This document shows positions 1-8,453 of a stretch of DNA of 14,056 nucleotides, piece by piece. This DNA is from JAUXFS01 sp050329575 (GTDB lineage: Bacteria; Pseudomonadota; Alphaproteobacteria; Rhodospirillales; Defluviicoccaceae). A program made the translations under genes and the position numbers. Location: assembly GCA_050329575.1 (NCBI GenBank), contig JBHJOP010000052.1:1-14056 (forward strand). Direction: 5' to 3'. The number at the start of each line of letters is the position of its first letter. The first letter of the stretch is position 1. The notes under the pieces are model-generated. The model saw only the letters and a program-made list of their open reading frames with translations. It searched no databases and was not told the DNA's origin.

Positions 1-525
1 GACGGCGATCGGCCCGGCGAGGTCGCGAGCCAGCGCCGCATGGTACAGCGGCGCCAACGGCGCGCCTTCGCCACCGGCTCGCACGTCGGCGCTGCGAAGA
101 TCCTCGACCACCGCGATGCCGGTGAGGTCGGCCAGCAACTGCCCGTCGCCGATCTGCACCGTCTCGCCCGCCTCCGGCCGATGCCACACGGTATGGCCGT
201 GAAAGCCGACCACGTCGACGTCGGCGGGGGCGAGCGCCGACGCCGCCAGCACCGCGGTCACCGCATCGGCGTGGAGCGTCGTGAGCTCGCGGACGACCCC
301 GGCCGCCCCGCTGCCGGGACGCCGTCCCGCCAAGGCGCGCAGCCGTCGGCGGAAAGCGTCCGGATAGGGCCGGGTCAAGGCCGGTCCGAACGACATCAGC
401 CGCTCGCCGTCGGTGACGAGCAGCGCCGCGTCGATGCCGTCGAGCGAGGTTCCGCTCATCAGACCGATCGCGACCAGCGGCCGGGCGCCGGTGCCGAGGC
501 GGCGTTGTCCGTCATCGCCGATCAT
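1..525 (-). CDS. anmK: Anhydro-N-acetylmuramic acid kinase, N-terminal half (cut by window edge)
   Basis: AnmK phosphorylates and hydrolyses 1,6-anhydro-MurNAc to MurNAc-6-phosphate in the cytoplasm, a step of peptidoglycan recycling. The reverse strand reads without a stop from an ATG at 523-525 to base 1, giving 175 residues of a family usually about 370 long. Visible family signatures in order are MSGTSLDGID (residues 23-32, the ATP-binding start of the ASKHA fold), GFHGHTVWHRP (about 107-117), QIGDGQLLA (about 124-132) and a RSAD...GGEGAPLAP block (about 144-158), which by family knowledge holds the proposed catalytic aspartate. A GGAGGAGGG run lies 12 nt or slightly more upstream of the ATG, a rather long spacing, but no better start precedes the conserved motif. 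The gene is divergent from tyrS across 62 bp, a pairing I recall from alphaproteobacteria. Identification is secure; the C-terminal half lies outside the window. Confidence 0.95.
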   Translation of the reverse strand, partial: MIGDDGQRRLGTGARPLVAIGLMSGTSLDGIDAALLVTDGERLMSFGPALTRPYPDAFRRRLRALAGRRPGSGAAGVVRELTTLHADAVTAVLAASALAPADVDVVGFHGHTVWHRPEAGETVQIGDGQLLADLTGIAVVEDLRSADVRAGGEGAPLAPLYHAALARDLAGPIAV

Positions 526-587
526 GCTAACTACCGGCCCTCCTCCGTGGCACCAAGCGCCGCTTTCTAACACAAGGCACGCCCCCG

Positions 588-1841
588 ATGGCCCGCTATC
601 GTTCGGATTTCGTCCGCACCATCGTCGACCGCGGCTACCTCCATCAGTGCACCGATCTCGATGGGCTCGACGCTTTGGCAGCGGACAAAGCGCTCGTTGC
701 CTACATCGGCTTCGACTGCACCGCGCCCAGCCTGCACATCGGCAGTTTGGTGTCGATCATGTTGCTCCGGCATTTCCAGCGCACCGGGCACAAGCCGATC
801 GTTCTGATGGGCGGCGGCACCACCAAGGTCGGCGATCCGTCCGGCCGCGACGAGGTGCGCAGGCTGCTGAGCGAAGACGACATCGCCGCCAACATGGCCG
901 GCATCCGGCGGGTGTTCGCCAAGTTCCTCTCGTTCGGGGACGGCCCGTCCGACGCGACGATGGTGGACAACGCGGCTTGGCTCGACGGTCTGAGCTACAT
1001 CCCCTTCCTGCGCGACTACGGCCGTCACTTCTCGGTCAACCGCATGCTGACGTTCGACTCGGTCAAGCTCAGACTGGAGCGGGAGCAGCCGCTCAGCTTT
1101 CTCGAGTTCAACTACATGGTGTTGCAGGCCTACGACTTCCTGGAGCTCGCCCGCCGCTTCGGCTGCGTCCTGCAGATGGGCGGATCGGACCAGTGGGGCA
1201 ACATCGTCGGTGGCGTCGAACTCGCCCGCCGCACCGACGGGCTCACCCTGTTCGGGCTGACGACGCCGCTGCTCACCACCGCGTCCGGCGCCAAGATGGG
1301 CAAGACCGCGGCCGGCGCCGTCTGGCTCAACGCCGAACAGGTCCCGCCCTACGAATACTGGCAGTATTGGCGCAACGTCGAGGATGCCGATGTCGGACGG
1401 TTTCTCAGGCTGTTCACCGATGTGCCGCTCGCCGAGATCGAGGCTTTGGAGCGGCTGGAGGGAGCCGAGCTGAACGAGGCGAAGGTGGTGCTCGCCAACG
1501 AGGCGACGAGGCTCTGCCACGGCGCAGAGGCCACCGTGGCCGCCGCCGAGACGGCACGCCGCACCTTCGCCGACGGCGCCGCGGGCGAAGACCTGCCGAC
1601 CATCGAGGTGCCGCGGAGCGAGCTTGAGGCCGGCATTCCCGCCTTCGAGCTGCTTCGCCGCAGCGGTCTCGCCGCCAGCAATGGCGAGGCGCGGCGGCTG
1701 ATCAAGGGCGGCGGCGGCCGCCTCAACAACGCGCTCATCGACAACGAGACGCGGCCGATCACCGACGCCGACCTCGACGCCGACGGCCTGATCAAGCTGT
1801 CGGCCGGCAAGAAGCGCCACGCCCTGGTGCGCGCGCTCTAG
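588..1841 (+). CDS. tyrS: Tyrosyl-tRNA synthetase
   Basis: Cytoplasmic class I aminoacyl-tRNA synthetase that charges tRNA-Tyr with tyrosine using ATP. At 417 aa it matches the bacterial TyrRS length. The Rossmann catalytic domain shows the HIGH-type motif as LHIGS (residues 49-53), the preceding YIGFDCTAPS tyrosine-pocket strand (39-48), GDPSGR in the phosphate-binding region, FLRDYGRHFSVN, QAYDFLEL, QMGGSDQWGNI, and the KMSKS-type loop as KMGKT (236-240). The C-terminus (about 350-410) is an S4-type RNA-binding domain (SNGEARRLIKGGG). The ATG at 588 gives an N-terminus that aligns with the family; a weak AAGG lies about 10 nt upstream. The gene stands alone: divergent from anmK and convergent with the AsmA-like gene, with only 16 bp between stops. 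No clear U-tract terminator is visible in that gap. Confidence 0.97.
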   Translation: MARYRSDFVRTIVDRGYLHQCTDLDGLDALAADKALVAYIGFDCTAPSLHIGSLVSIMLLRHFQRTGHKPIVLMGGGTTKVGDPSGRDEVRRLLSEDDIAANMAGIRRVFAKFLSFGDGPSDATMVDNAAWLDGLSYIPFLRDYGRHFSVNRMLTFDSVKLRLEREQPLSFLEFNYMVLQAYDFLELARRFGCVLQMGGSDQWGNIVGGVELARRTDGLTLFGLTTPLLTTASGAKMGKTAAGAVWLNAEQVPPYEYWQYWRNVEDADVGRFLRLFTDVPLAEIEALERLEGAELNEAKVVLANEATRLCHGAEATVAAAETARRTFADGAAGEDLPTIEVPRSELEAGIPAFELLRRSGLAASNGEARRLIKGGGGRLNNALIDNETRPITDADLDADGLIKLSAGKKRHALVRAL

Positions 1842-1857
1842 GTCGGCCGCCGCGGAG

Positions 1858-4800
1858 TCAGGGGTGGGCGCTGCCGGTCTGTGGTTCCGCTTGCCAGTCG
1901 CCGCCGTGTTGGGACGAGTCGCGAGGGCTGTCGGAGCCGCCGTTGTCGAAAATGGAGAACAGGTTGCGGAGGAAACCGGGCGCCAGGACGGAGACCGGGT
2001 TGACCGACACGTCGGGATCGTGGAGCGGCCCGCGCATCGTGTACAGGGCGGCGAAGATCCCGCCGCCCCTCTCCCCTCCGGTCAGCAGGTCGCCGAGGAT
2101 CGGGATCCGTCCGAGAACGGCGTTGACCGTGTAGAACGGCACGACCGTCCCTCTGAGGTCGAACGTCTGGGCGGCGAGGTCGACCGTTCCCGATGCGGTG
2201 ACACCGATCGACGGGCCGGACGCCTGGGCGTTGTCGATCTCGAGGGTGTCGCCGCGCCACTTGAACGGCACGTCCAGCTTGGAGAAGGCGATGCCCTGGC
2301 CGCGCAGGGCGTCCCGGATCCCGGTCAACGCCATGATGCTGAGCACGCGTGCGAGCCCGGGTGCGTTGATCAGCCGGTAATCCCTGACCCTGAGGCGGCC
2401 TTTCAGCGACCGGTCCTGCGCGTCGTCGTCGAAGACCCCCTCGACGCGCAGGACGCCGCCGACGAGGTCGTCGAACAGACCGAGGGTGCGCAGCGTCGCA
2501 CCGGCATCCTCGCCCTCGATGGCGAGGCTGCGAGTGGTCGCGGTCGCGGGGGAGATCGAGGCGTCGAGGCGGTTTCGCCCGTCGATCAGACCGGAAGCCC
2601 GAACGTCGGTCAGGATCCCGCGCTCGCTGGCCACCGTCACCGACGGTCGATCGACGCGGCGGTCCTCGCCGAGCCACGCGGTGCCGATGTCGGCTGTCAA
2701 GGTGAACCGCGGCTCGTCGGCGGGGGCGGTGGCCGGTTCGTCGTCGCGCCGTGCGACCGCCCACACCGGTTCGAGATCGACGCTGGCACCGGCGACGGAG
2801 AGGTCCCAGTTGCCGTCGGCATGCAGGTCCACCCGTCCCGACAGGTCGGTCCGGCCGTGGGCGATCCGCTGCAGTTCGATGTCGGCGCCTTCCGCCGCCA
2901 CCCCGAACCGGGCGCTGCCGGCGATGTCGAGATCCGCCGCGGACAAGGCGAAGCGAGGGATCTCGCTCAACCGGTCGCCGTCGAGGCTCGCCGACAGCTC
3001 GCCCGCGGCCGGCTCGCCGATCCCCTTGGTCAGGCCCAGCAACGGTAGGGTGACACCGGCGTTGGTGGCATCGAGCCGGACCTCCAGCCGGCCGACCGCC
3101 CCCGGACCCCGCGTCAGCCGCACGTCGGCGGCGAGCCGGCCGTGCAGGTCGGCAACGAGGACCGGCGGCAGCGTGAGCCCGAGATCGGCGATCGCCGCCG
3201 CGTCGGCATCGGCGATCGCGAGGTCGAAGCGGCTGGCGAACGGCGCATCGTCGGTGAAGTTCTCTCGCCAGACGACGTCGGTGTCGATCGCTCCCAAGGC
3301 GATCCGGCCCTCCGCGTCGAGCCCCCGCGCGTCGAGCTTGAGTGCGAGCGTTCCGCCGCTGATGTCCTTTCCGAGCACCGCATCGGCGATCGCCAGATCG
3401 GCCACACGGGCATCGACGGCGATCGCCAGGGCGTCCAGGGTCAGAGTCTTGAGCAACGGAATGCCGAACCGGACGCGACCCTCGGCGGTGCCGCCGGTCT
3501 TCGCCGGGTCGATCCCCATTGCCCCGGGGTAGCCGAGCGGCGGATGGTCGAGCAGGGCGAGGACGTCCCGCACCGGTCCCGCGACGTTCAGATCGATGTC
3601 CGCCCTCGGCACCGGCCGGCCGAGATCGGACAGCACGACCGTGCCCTCGCGGACGACCACGCCGACCGCCTCGCCGCCGGCGATGGTGACCGCGAGGCGC
3701 TCGAGATCGAGGGTGGCCCGGCCCGAGGCGCCGCGGACCTTCGGCATCGGCGGCAGGTAGTCGATCGCGAGGCCGGCGGCCGCGATGGTTCCGGCGAGCC
3801 CGCTGACGTCGACGCCGCCGGCGCCGGTGGCGAGGGTGAGATCGAAACGGGCTTCCGGAAAGACGCCCTCGGAGAGCGCGGCCACCGTCCAGGCGCGGGC
3901 ATCGTGCGCCAGCGACGACGGCCAGTAGCGCGCCAGATCGTCGGCCGCGAGATCGTTGACAGTGATGGACACGGCGCCGGCGACCGCCTCACCGATGCCG
4001 TCGACGACGCCGCTGACGGTGAGCTTCGGACCGGCGAGATCGATCGCCAGGGTATCCACCTCCAGGCGGCCGTCGTCACCGAGATACCGTCCCTTGCCGG
4101 TCACCGAGGCGATCGGGAAGACATGCTCGACCGGGGCGGGGACCGCGAGCGTCTCTCCCTCGGCGAAGGTGATCTCGACATCGTCGATCTCGATCGTCGT
4201 GCCGTCCCGCCGGTACCGGCCGCGCAGCTCACTGTCCCGCACCGAAAGCCGCAGCGGCGACGCCGGCAGGCCGATGTCCCCGGCGACGGACGCCGGCAGG
4301 GCAAGGGTACCGCCGCCGCCGATCACGTCGACGCCGATCTCGACGACGGTTCCGATGCCGTCCATGGCCAGCCGCACCGTGCCGCGCAGCGGCAGATCGA
4401 AGTCGGCGAGCTCCCGCAGGGCCGGGGCGAGGGGAGCGAACGCGGCCGGCCGCAGATCGTCGAAGCTGATGGCCAGATTCAGCTGGTCGGTCGGAGCCTC
4501 GTAGGCCCCGATCATCGCCAGTTGAGCCTGCTCGCCGTTCAGCGTCGCGGTCAGGAAGGCCTCGGTGCGGATACTGGTTCCGTCATGCCACAGACGGGCC
4601 TCCCGGACCCGGCCCGTCGACACGAGCCCGAGTCTCTCGTCGGCGAGGCTGAGCTTGGCATCGACGATCCGCACCCGTTCCAGATAGCTCATCGGTCGAC
4701 GCGGATCGGGCGCGGCGAGCAGATCGGCGAGCAGGCGACCGACGAACGCGCCCGACTCCGGTCCCTGGTCGGCGACCTGCACGTCCAGGGCGCCGTCGGT

Positions 4801-5199
4801 CCGCCGGCGCAAGGTCAGGCTCGGTCCGAACAACTCGATGTCGACCGCCGCGACGACACCGCGCAGCAGCGCGCCGTGGTCCAGTCGCACCGCCATTTCC
4901 GGCAGCCGGGCGATGACCTCGCCGCTCGCGCCGACGGCGCGCACGTCGCTGAACCGGACATCGAGGGCCCGTTCCCGCCGGTCCCAGAGCAGGATCGTGT
5001 CGCCGAGCCGGAGCCGGAACGGATGCTCCTCGGCATCGAACAGCGCCTCGATCGTCGGCGTCAGGAAGGCGAGCGAGACCGGTCCCTGCGACAGCCGCCA
5101 GGCCACGCCGCCCGCAACCACAGTCAGCACCAGGACCAGGCCGCCGAGCAGATAGGCGCCGACCCGCACTGTTCGCCCGATCACCGGCTTCTCCCGCAC
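1858..5199 (-). CDS. AsmA/YhdP-like giant envelope protein (DUF3971 / AsmA-like C-terminal type)
   Basis: A 1113-residue protein with a short basic N-terminus, one hydrophobic anchor (about residues 12-34), then a long repetitive alternation of beta-strand-like segments (many GxLxL, DLxGxV and AxGxVDL phrases). This suggests one inner-membrane helix and a large periplasmic body. The most diagnostic part is the C-terminal block at about 1017-1071 (GTVVPFYTVNAVLGRIPILG, then a Gly-rich turn, YTMRGPLHDPDVSVNP), typical of alphaproteobacterial AsmA-like/DUF3971 proteins. Relatives such as E. coli YhdP, TamB and AsmA are implicated in phospholipid transport to, or homeostasis of, the outer membrane; a role here is inferred from family only. 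The tail after about 1085 is polar and probably disordered. The start is a GTG (5197-5199) with a weak GGAG upstream; no ATG lies nearby in frame. Divergent from glnE, convergent with tyrS. Family assignment is good, exact subfamily uncertain. Confidence 0.85.
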   Translation of the reverse strand: MREKPVIGRTVRVGAYLLGGLVLVLTVVAGGVAWRLSQGPVSLAFLTPTIEALFDAEEHPFRLRLGDTILLWDRRERALDVRFSDVRAVGASGEVIARLPEMAVRLDHGALLRGVVAAVDIELFGPSLTLRRRTDGALDVQVADQGPESGAFVGRLLADLLAAPDPRRPMSYLERVRIVDAKLSLADERLGLVSTGRVREARLWHDGTSIRTEAFLTATLNGEQAQLAMIGAYEAPTDQLNLAISFDDLRPAAFAPLAPALRELADFDLPLRGTVRLAMDGIGTVVEIGVDVIGGGGTLALPASVAGDIGLPASPLRLSVRDSELRGRYRRDGTTIEIDDVEITFAEGETLAVPAPVEHVFPIASVTGKGRYLGDDGRLEVDTLAIDLAGPKLTVSGVVDGIGEAVAGAVSITVNDLAADDLARYWPSSLAHDARAWTVAALSEGVFPEARFDLTLATGAGGVDVSGLAGTIAAAGLAIDYLPPMPKVRGASGRATLDLERLAVTIAGGEAVGVVVREGTVVLSDLGRPVPRADIDLNVAGPVRDVLALLDHPPLGYPGAMGIDPAKTGGTAEGRVRFGIPLLKTLTLDALAIAVDARVADLAIADAVLGKDISGGTLALKLDARGLDAEGRIALGAIDTDVVWRENFTDDAPFASRFDLAIADADAAAIADLGLTLPPVLVADLHGRLAADVRLTRGPGAVGRLEVRLDATNAGVTLPLLGLTKGIGEPAAGELSASLDGDRLSEIPRFALSAADLDIAGSARFGVAAEGADIELQRIAHGRTDLSGRVDLHADGNWDLSVAGASVDLEPVWAVARRDDEPATAPADEPRFTLTADIGTAWLGEDRRVDRPSVTVASERGILTDVRASGLIDGRNRLDASISPATATTRSLAIEGEDAGATLRTLGLFDDLVGGVLRVEGVFDDDAQDRSLKGRLRVRDYRLINAPGLARVLSIMALTGIRDALRGQGIAFSKLDVPFKWRGDTLEIDNAQASGPSIGVTASGTVDLAAQTFDLRGTVVPFYTVNAVLGRIPILGDLLTGGERGGGIFAALYTMRGPLHDPDVSVNPVSVLAPGFLRNLFSIFDNGGSDSPRDSSQHGGDWQAEPQTGSAHP

Positions 5200-5282
5200 C
5201 CGCTCCGCCGCCGCCCCGTTCCGCGGCGCCTTGACCCCCTCGCCCAGTGCGCGCAGTGTGCGCGAAACTGGACCCCCAGACC

Positions 5283-8270
5283 ATGAGAATCTCGCGTTTC
5301 GAGTTCGAACCCGACACCGTTCCAGAGCCCGCCGATCCGGATCGCGCCCGCGTCGGCCGCGAACGCTGGCACGAGGCGGTGGGGCGGAGCGGTGATCCGG
5401 ATCTCACTGCCGGCGCCGCCGCGTTGCTGGCCGATTCCGCCGCCTGTCGTGTCCTCGACGCCCTGTTCGGCAGCAGTCCGTTCCTTTCGTTCGTGGCCGA
5501 ACGGGAGCCGTCGATGCTGGTGACGCTGTTCACGGTCGGCCCCGACGCCGCCCACGCCCAGGTGAGCGCGCTGGTCGCCGAGACTCGCCGCCGCGCCCTC
5601 GCCGGCGAACACCCCGCCGCGTCGATGCGCGTCGCCAAGCGGCGCCTCGCGCTCACCGTGGCGTTCGCCGACATCACCGGCGTGTGGCCGCTGGAAGCCG
5701 TCACCGGGGCGCTATCGGAGTTCGCCGAGGCCGCCCTCGGCTGCGCCGTCGGCTTCCTTCTCCGCGAGAGCGCGGCGCGCGGCGCGTTTCGCCTCGCCGA
5801 CCCGGGAGACCCGGAACGGGACTCGGGATTGATTGTCGTCGGCATGGGCAAGCTCGGGGCGCGGGAGCTCAACTACTCGAGCGACATCGATCTGGTCGTG
5901 TTCTACGACCCGGAGCGCATCGCCGCCGCCGACCGGGACGCCCTGCAGCACCATTTCGTCCGTCTCACGCGAAACCTGGTGCGTCTGATGGCGGATCGCA
6001 CCAGCGACGGCTACGTCTTCCGGACCGACCTGCGGCTCAGGCCGGATCCGGGCTCGACACCGCCGGCGATGTCGGTGATGGCGGCCGAGGCCTATTACGA
6101 AACGCTGGGCCAGAACTGGGAACGGGCGGCCTGGATCAAGGCCCGGCCGGTCGCCGGCGACCGCGAGGCCGGCGCCGAGTTCCTGGCCCGCCTGGTTCCG
6201 TTCATCTGGCGGCGCAATCTCGACTTCGCCGCCATCCAGGACATCCATTCGATCAAACGCCAGATCAACGCCCACCGCGGCGGGCACGCCATCGCCGTCG
6301 CCGGTCACAACATCAAGCTCGGCCGCGGCGGCATCCGCGAGATCGAGTTCTTCGCCCAGACCCAGCAACTGATCTGGGGCGGGCGGCTGCCGGAGGTCCG
6401 CCAGAGCGCAACGGTCGATGCCCTGCAGGCGCTCGCCCTGTCGGGCAAGATCGGACCGGATGCCGCCGCCGAGCTCACCGAGGCCTATCGCTACCTGCGC
6501 CGGGTCGAGCACCGGTTGCAGATGGTCGACGACGAGCAGACCCACACCCTGCCGGAGAGTTCCGAGAAGCTGGCGGCGCTCGCAACGTTTCTCGGCTTTG
6601 CCGACACGACCGCGTTCGGGGACGACCTGCGCCGGCGGCTGGAGTGCGTGGAGGCGCACTATGCGGAGCTGTTCGAGGACGCGCCGGCGCTCGGTGTCTC
6701 AGACGAGGTCGGCGGCAACCTGGTGTTCACCGGCGGCGAGCCGGACCCCGAGACGCTGCGCACCCTGAGGCGCCTCGGCTTCGCCAAACCGGAGACCGTC
6801 GATGCGGTCGTCCGCGGCTGGCACCACGGACGCTGCCGGGCGATGCGCAGCACCCGGGCCCGCGAACTGCTCACCGAACTGATGCCGATCCTGCTCAAGG
6901 CCCTGTCGGCGAAGCCCGACCCGGATTCGACCCTGCTCTCGTTCGACCGCTTCCTCACCGGCCTGCCGGCAGGCGTGCAGCTGTTCTCGATGTTCCATGC
7001 GAAACCGCAATTGCTCGAACTGGTGGTCGAGATTCTCGGCGACGCGCCCCGGCTGGCGCGGTATCTGACCCGGCGCCCGTCGGTGCTGGAGAGCGTACTC
7101 GGAAGCGATTTCCTCGACCCGCCGCCCGGTGTCGAGGAGCTCGGCGACGAACTCCGGGCGATTCTGGCGCGGGCCTCCGATATGCAGGACGTGCTCGATC
7201 TCGCGCGGCGCTGGGCGAACGAGCGCAGATTCCAGGTCGGCCTCCAGAGCCTCCGGGGACTGCTCGGCGCCGATCGGGCGGCGATCGCGCGGAGCAACAT
7301 CGCCGAGGCGGCGATCCGCGGCCTGCTGCCCGCCGTCGACAGCGAGTTCGCCGCGCTGCACGGCCGAATTCCAGGGGCCGGCATGGCGGTCGTCGCCATG
7401 GGCAAGCTCGGCGGCCGCGAGATGACGGCGAACTCGGACCTCGATCTGATCTTCATCTATGCGACGTCGGCATTGGAGACCGTCTCCGACGGGCCGCGGC
7501 CGCTGCCGGCGCCCCAGTATTTCGCCCGCCTCAGCCAGCGCTTGATCAACGCCGTGACCGCGCGCACGCCGGAGGGCCGGCTGTACGAAGTCGACATGCG
7601 GCTCCGCCCCTCGGGCAAGGCCGGCCCGATCGCCACCCGCTTCGATGCCTTCGCCCGCTATCAGCGGGACGAGGCGTGGACGTGGGAACAGATGGCGCTG
7701 ACCCGGGCGCGGGTGATCGCCGGCCCCTCGGCGCTGGTCGCCGACATCGAGGCGGCGGTTCGATCGGTGCTGACCCGGCCGCGGGATCCGGCGGCGCTGG
7801 TGGTCGACGTCGCCGCGATGCGCGCCCGCATCGACGACGAGCATCACACGGACGTGCCGTGGGAGGTGAAGCACCTGCGCGGCGGACTGGTCGACATCGA
7901 GTTCATCGCCCAGTATCTCCAGCTCCGTCACGCCCACGCCCATCCGGAGATCCTCTCGACCAACACCTTGGCGGCACTGCGGGCGATCCGCTCGGCGGGG
8001 CTTCTCGATCCGCCGGTCGCCGAGGCCCTCATCGAGGCCCTGGCGTTGTGGTGGCGGGTGCAGAACAGGATCCGGCTGACACTCGGCGACGCGGTCGCCG
8101 CGACCGGTGGTGCCGAGGACTCGAAGGCCTTGCGGCAGGCGCTGTGTGGCGGTAACGCCGAGGACTTCTCCGCCCTTGTCGCGCGGATGCGGGATACCGC
8201 GCTGCGGATCCACGCCCTGTTCCGGGAGATCGTCGACCGGCCGGCGGCGACCGGCCACCCAGCGCCGTGA
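5283..8270 (+). CDS. glnE: Bifunctional glutamine synthetase adenylyltransferase / adenylyl-removing enzyme
   Basis: GlnE attaches AMP to, or removes it from, glutamine synthetase in response to PII state and glutamine, setting the enzyme's activity. The 995-aa protein has the expected tandem layout. The N-terminal adenylyl-removing nucleotidyltransferase domain shows GMGKLGARELNYSSDIDL (about 186-203), RTDLRLRPDPGS and GQNWERAAWIKARPVAGD, followed by GRGGIREIEFFAQ. The C-terminal adenylyltransferase domain shows MGKLGGREMTANSDLDL (about 706-722), VDMRLRPSGKAGP, EAWTWEQMALTRARVI and HLRGGLVDIEFIAQYLQLRH. Both domains keep the G-KLG-x8-SDxDL nucleotidyltransferase signature, so both activities should be intact. 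I prefer the ATG at 5283. An in-frame GTG at 5247 would add 12 residues, but that stretch resembles no family sequence I know and neither start has a convincing ribosome site. A TTGACC at 5231-5236 could be a -35 element, but no good -10 follows. 183 bp separate it from the ferritin-like gene. Confidence 0.96.
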   Translation: MRISRFEFEPDTVPEPADPDRARVGRERWHEAVGRSGDPDLTAGAAALLADSAACRVLDALFGSSPFLSFVAEREPSMLVTLFTVGPDAAHAQVSALVAETRRRALAGEHPAASMRVAKRRLALTVAFADITGVWPLEAVTGALSEFAEAALGCAVGFLLRESAARGAFRLADPGDPERDSGLIVVGMGKLGARELNYSSDIDLVVFYDPERIAAADRDALQHHFVRLTRNLVRLMADRTSDGYVFRTDLRLRPDPGSTPPAMSVMAAEAYYETLGQNWERAAWIKARPVAGDREAGAEFLARLVPFIWRRNLDFAAIQDIHSIKRQINAHRGGHAIAVAGHNIKLGRGGIREIEFFAQTQQLIWGGRLPEVRQSATVDALQALALSGKIGPDAAAELTEAYRYLRRVEHRLQMVDDEQTHTLPESSEKLAALATFLGFADTTAFGDDLRRRLECVEAHYAELFEDAPALGVSDEVGGNLVFTGGEPDPETLRTLRRLGFAKPETVDAVVRGWHHGRCRAMRSTRARELLTELMPILLKALSAKPDPDSTLLSFDRFLTGLPAGVQLFSMFHAKPQLLELVVEILGDAPRLARYLTRRPSVLESVLGSDFLDPPPGVEELGDELRAILARASDMQDVLDLARRWANERRFQVGLQSLRGLLGADRAAIARSNIAEAAIRGLLPAVDSEFAALHGRIPGAGMAVVAMGKLGGREMTANSDLDLIFIYATSALETVSDGPRPLPAPQYFARLSQRLINAVTARTPEGRLYEVDMRLRPSGKAGPIATRFDAFARYQRDEAWTWEQMALTRARVIAGPSALVADIEAAVRSVLTRPRDPAALVVDVAAMRARIDDEHHTDVPWEVKHLRGGLVDIEFIAQYLQLRHAHAHPEILSTNTLAALRAIRSAGLLDPPVAEALIEALALWWRVQNRIRLTLGDAVAATGGAEDSKALRQALCGGNAEDFSALVARMRDTALRIHALFREIVDRPAATGHPAP

Positions 8271-8349
8271 GGTCGTCCCGCCGCGCCCGCCACCGAGGAC
8301 GCGAATGCCAACGAGTTTCATTGCGCTGACGGGACGGTTCTGTTACGTG

Positions 8350-8386
8350 CAGAGGGAATCGGTGACCGGCGTCCGCGAACCCTCTG
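8350..8386 (+). other. Possible leader stem-loop upstream of ferritin-like gene
   Basis: In the 183-bp gap between glnE and the ferritin-like gene, CAGAGGG (8350-8356) and CCCTCTG (8380-8386) form a perfect 7-bp stem around a 23-nt loop. The loop itself contains the palindrome GGTGACC (8361-8367). No U-run follows, so it is not a classical terminator. I see no recognisable Fur box or Irr iron-control element in the gap, and no strong sigma-70 promoter: TTGCGC at about 8324 has no good -10. It may be a chance structure in GC-rich DNA. Confidence 0.22.
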
Positions 8387-8453
8387 GTGGTCCTCAATCA
8401 CGCGTCGCGGCGGCGGCGGACCGATTTCCGCAACCGTCGTTTCTGGAGGCGTC

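Noticed and set aside
40..570. Plus-strand frame before tyrS
   Set aside because: Antisense to anmK, whose motifs are clear; no support as a gene.
567..1820. Long open frame antisense to tyrS
   Set aside because: It mirrors the tyrS codons and gives a low-complexity product with no recognisable domain; tyrS is unmistakable on the plus strand. Such antisense frames are expected in DNA this GC-rich.
1842..1857. Bidirectional terminator between tyrS and the AsmA-like gene
   Set aside because: Only 16 bp, GC-rich, with no good stem and no T-runs on either side.
5247..5282. GTG start giving a 12-residue-longer GlnE
   Set aside because: The added residues lack family similarity and no ribosome site precedes the GTG, though it cannot be excluded.
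3142..5286. 714-codon plus-strand frame antisense to the AsmA-like gene
   Set aside because: Product is Arg/Asp/Gly-rich with no family resemblance, while the minus frame has a membrane anchor and the AsmA-like C-terminal signature.
5684..8155. 823-codon frame overlapping glnE in another phase
   Set aside because: Arg/Ala/Pro-rich shadow of glnE with no domain.
8305..8453. Short ATG frame in the glnE/ferritin gap
   Set aside because: It runs out of phase into the ferritin-like gene, has no ribosome site and no recognisable product.
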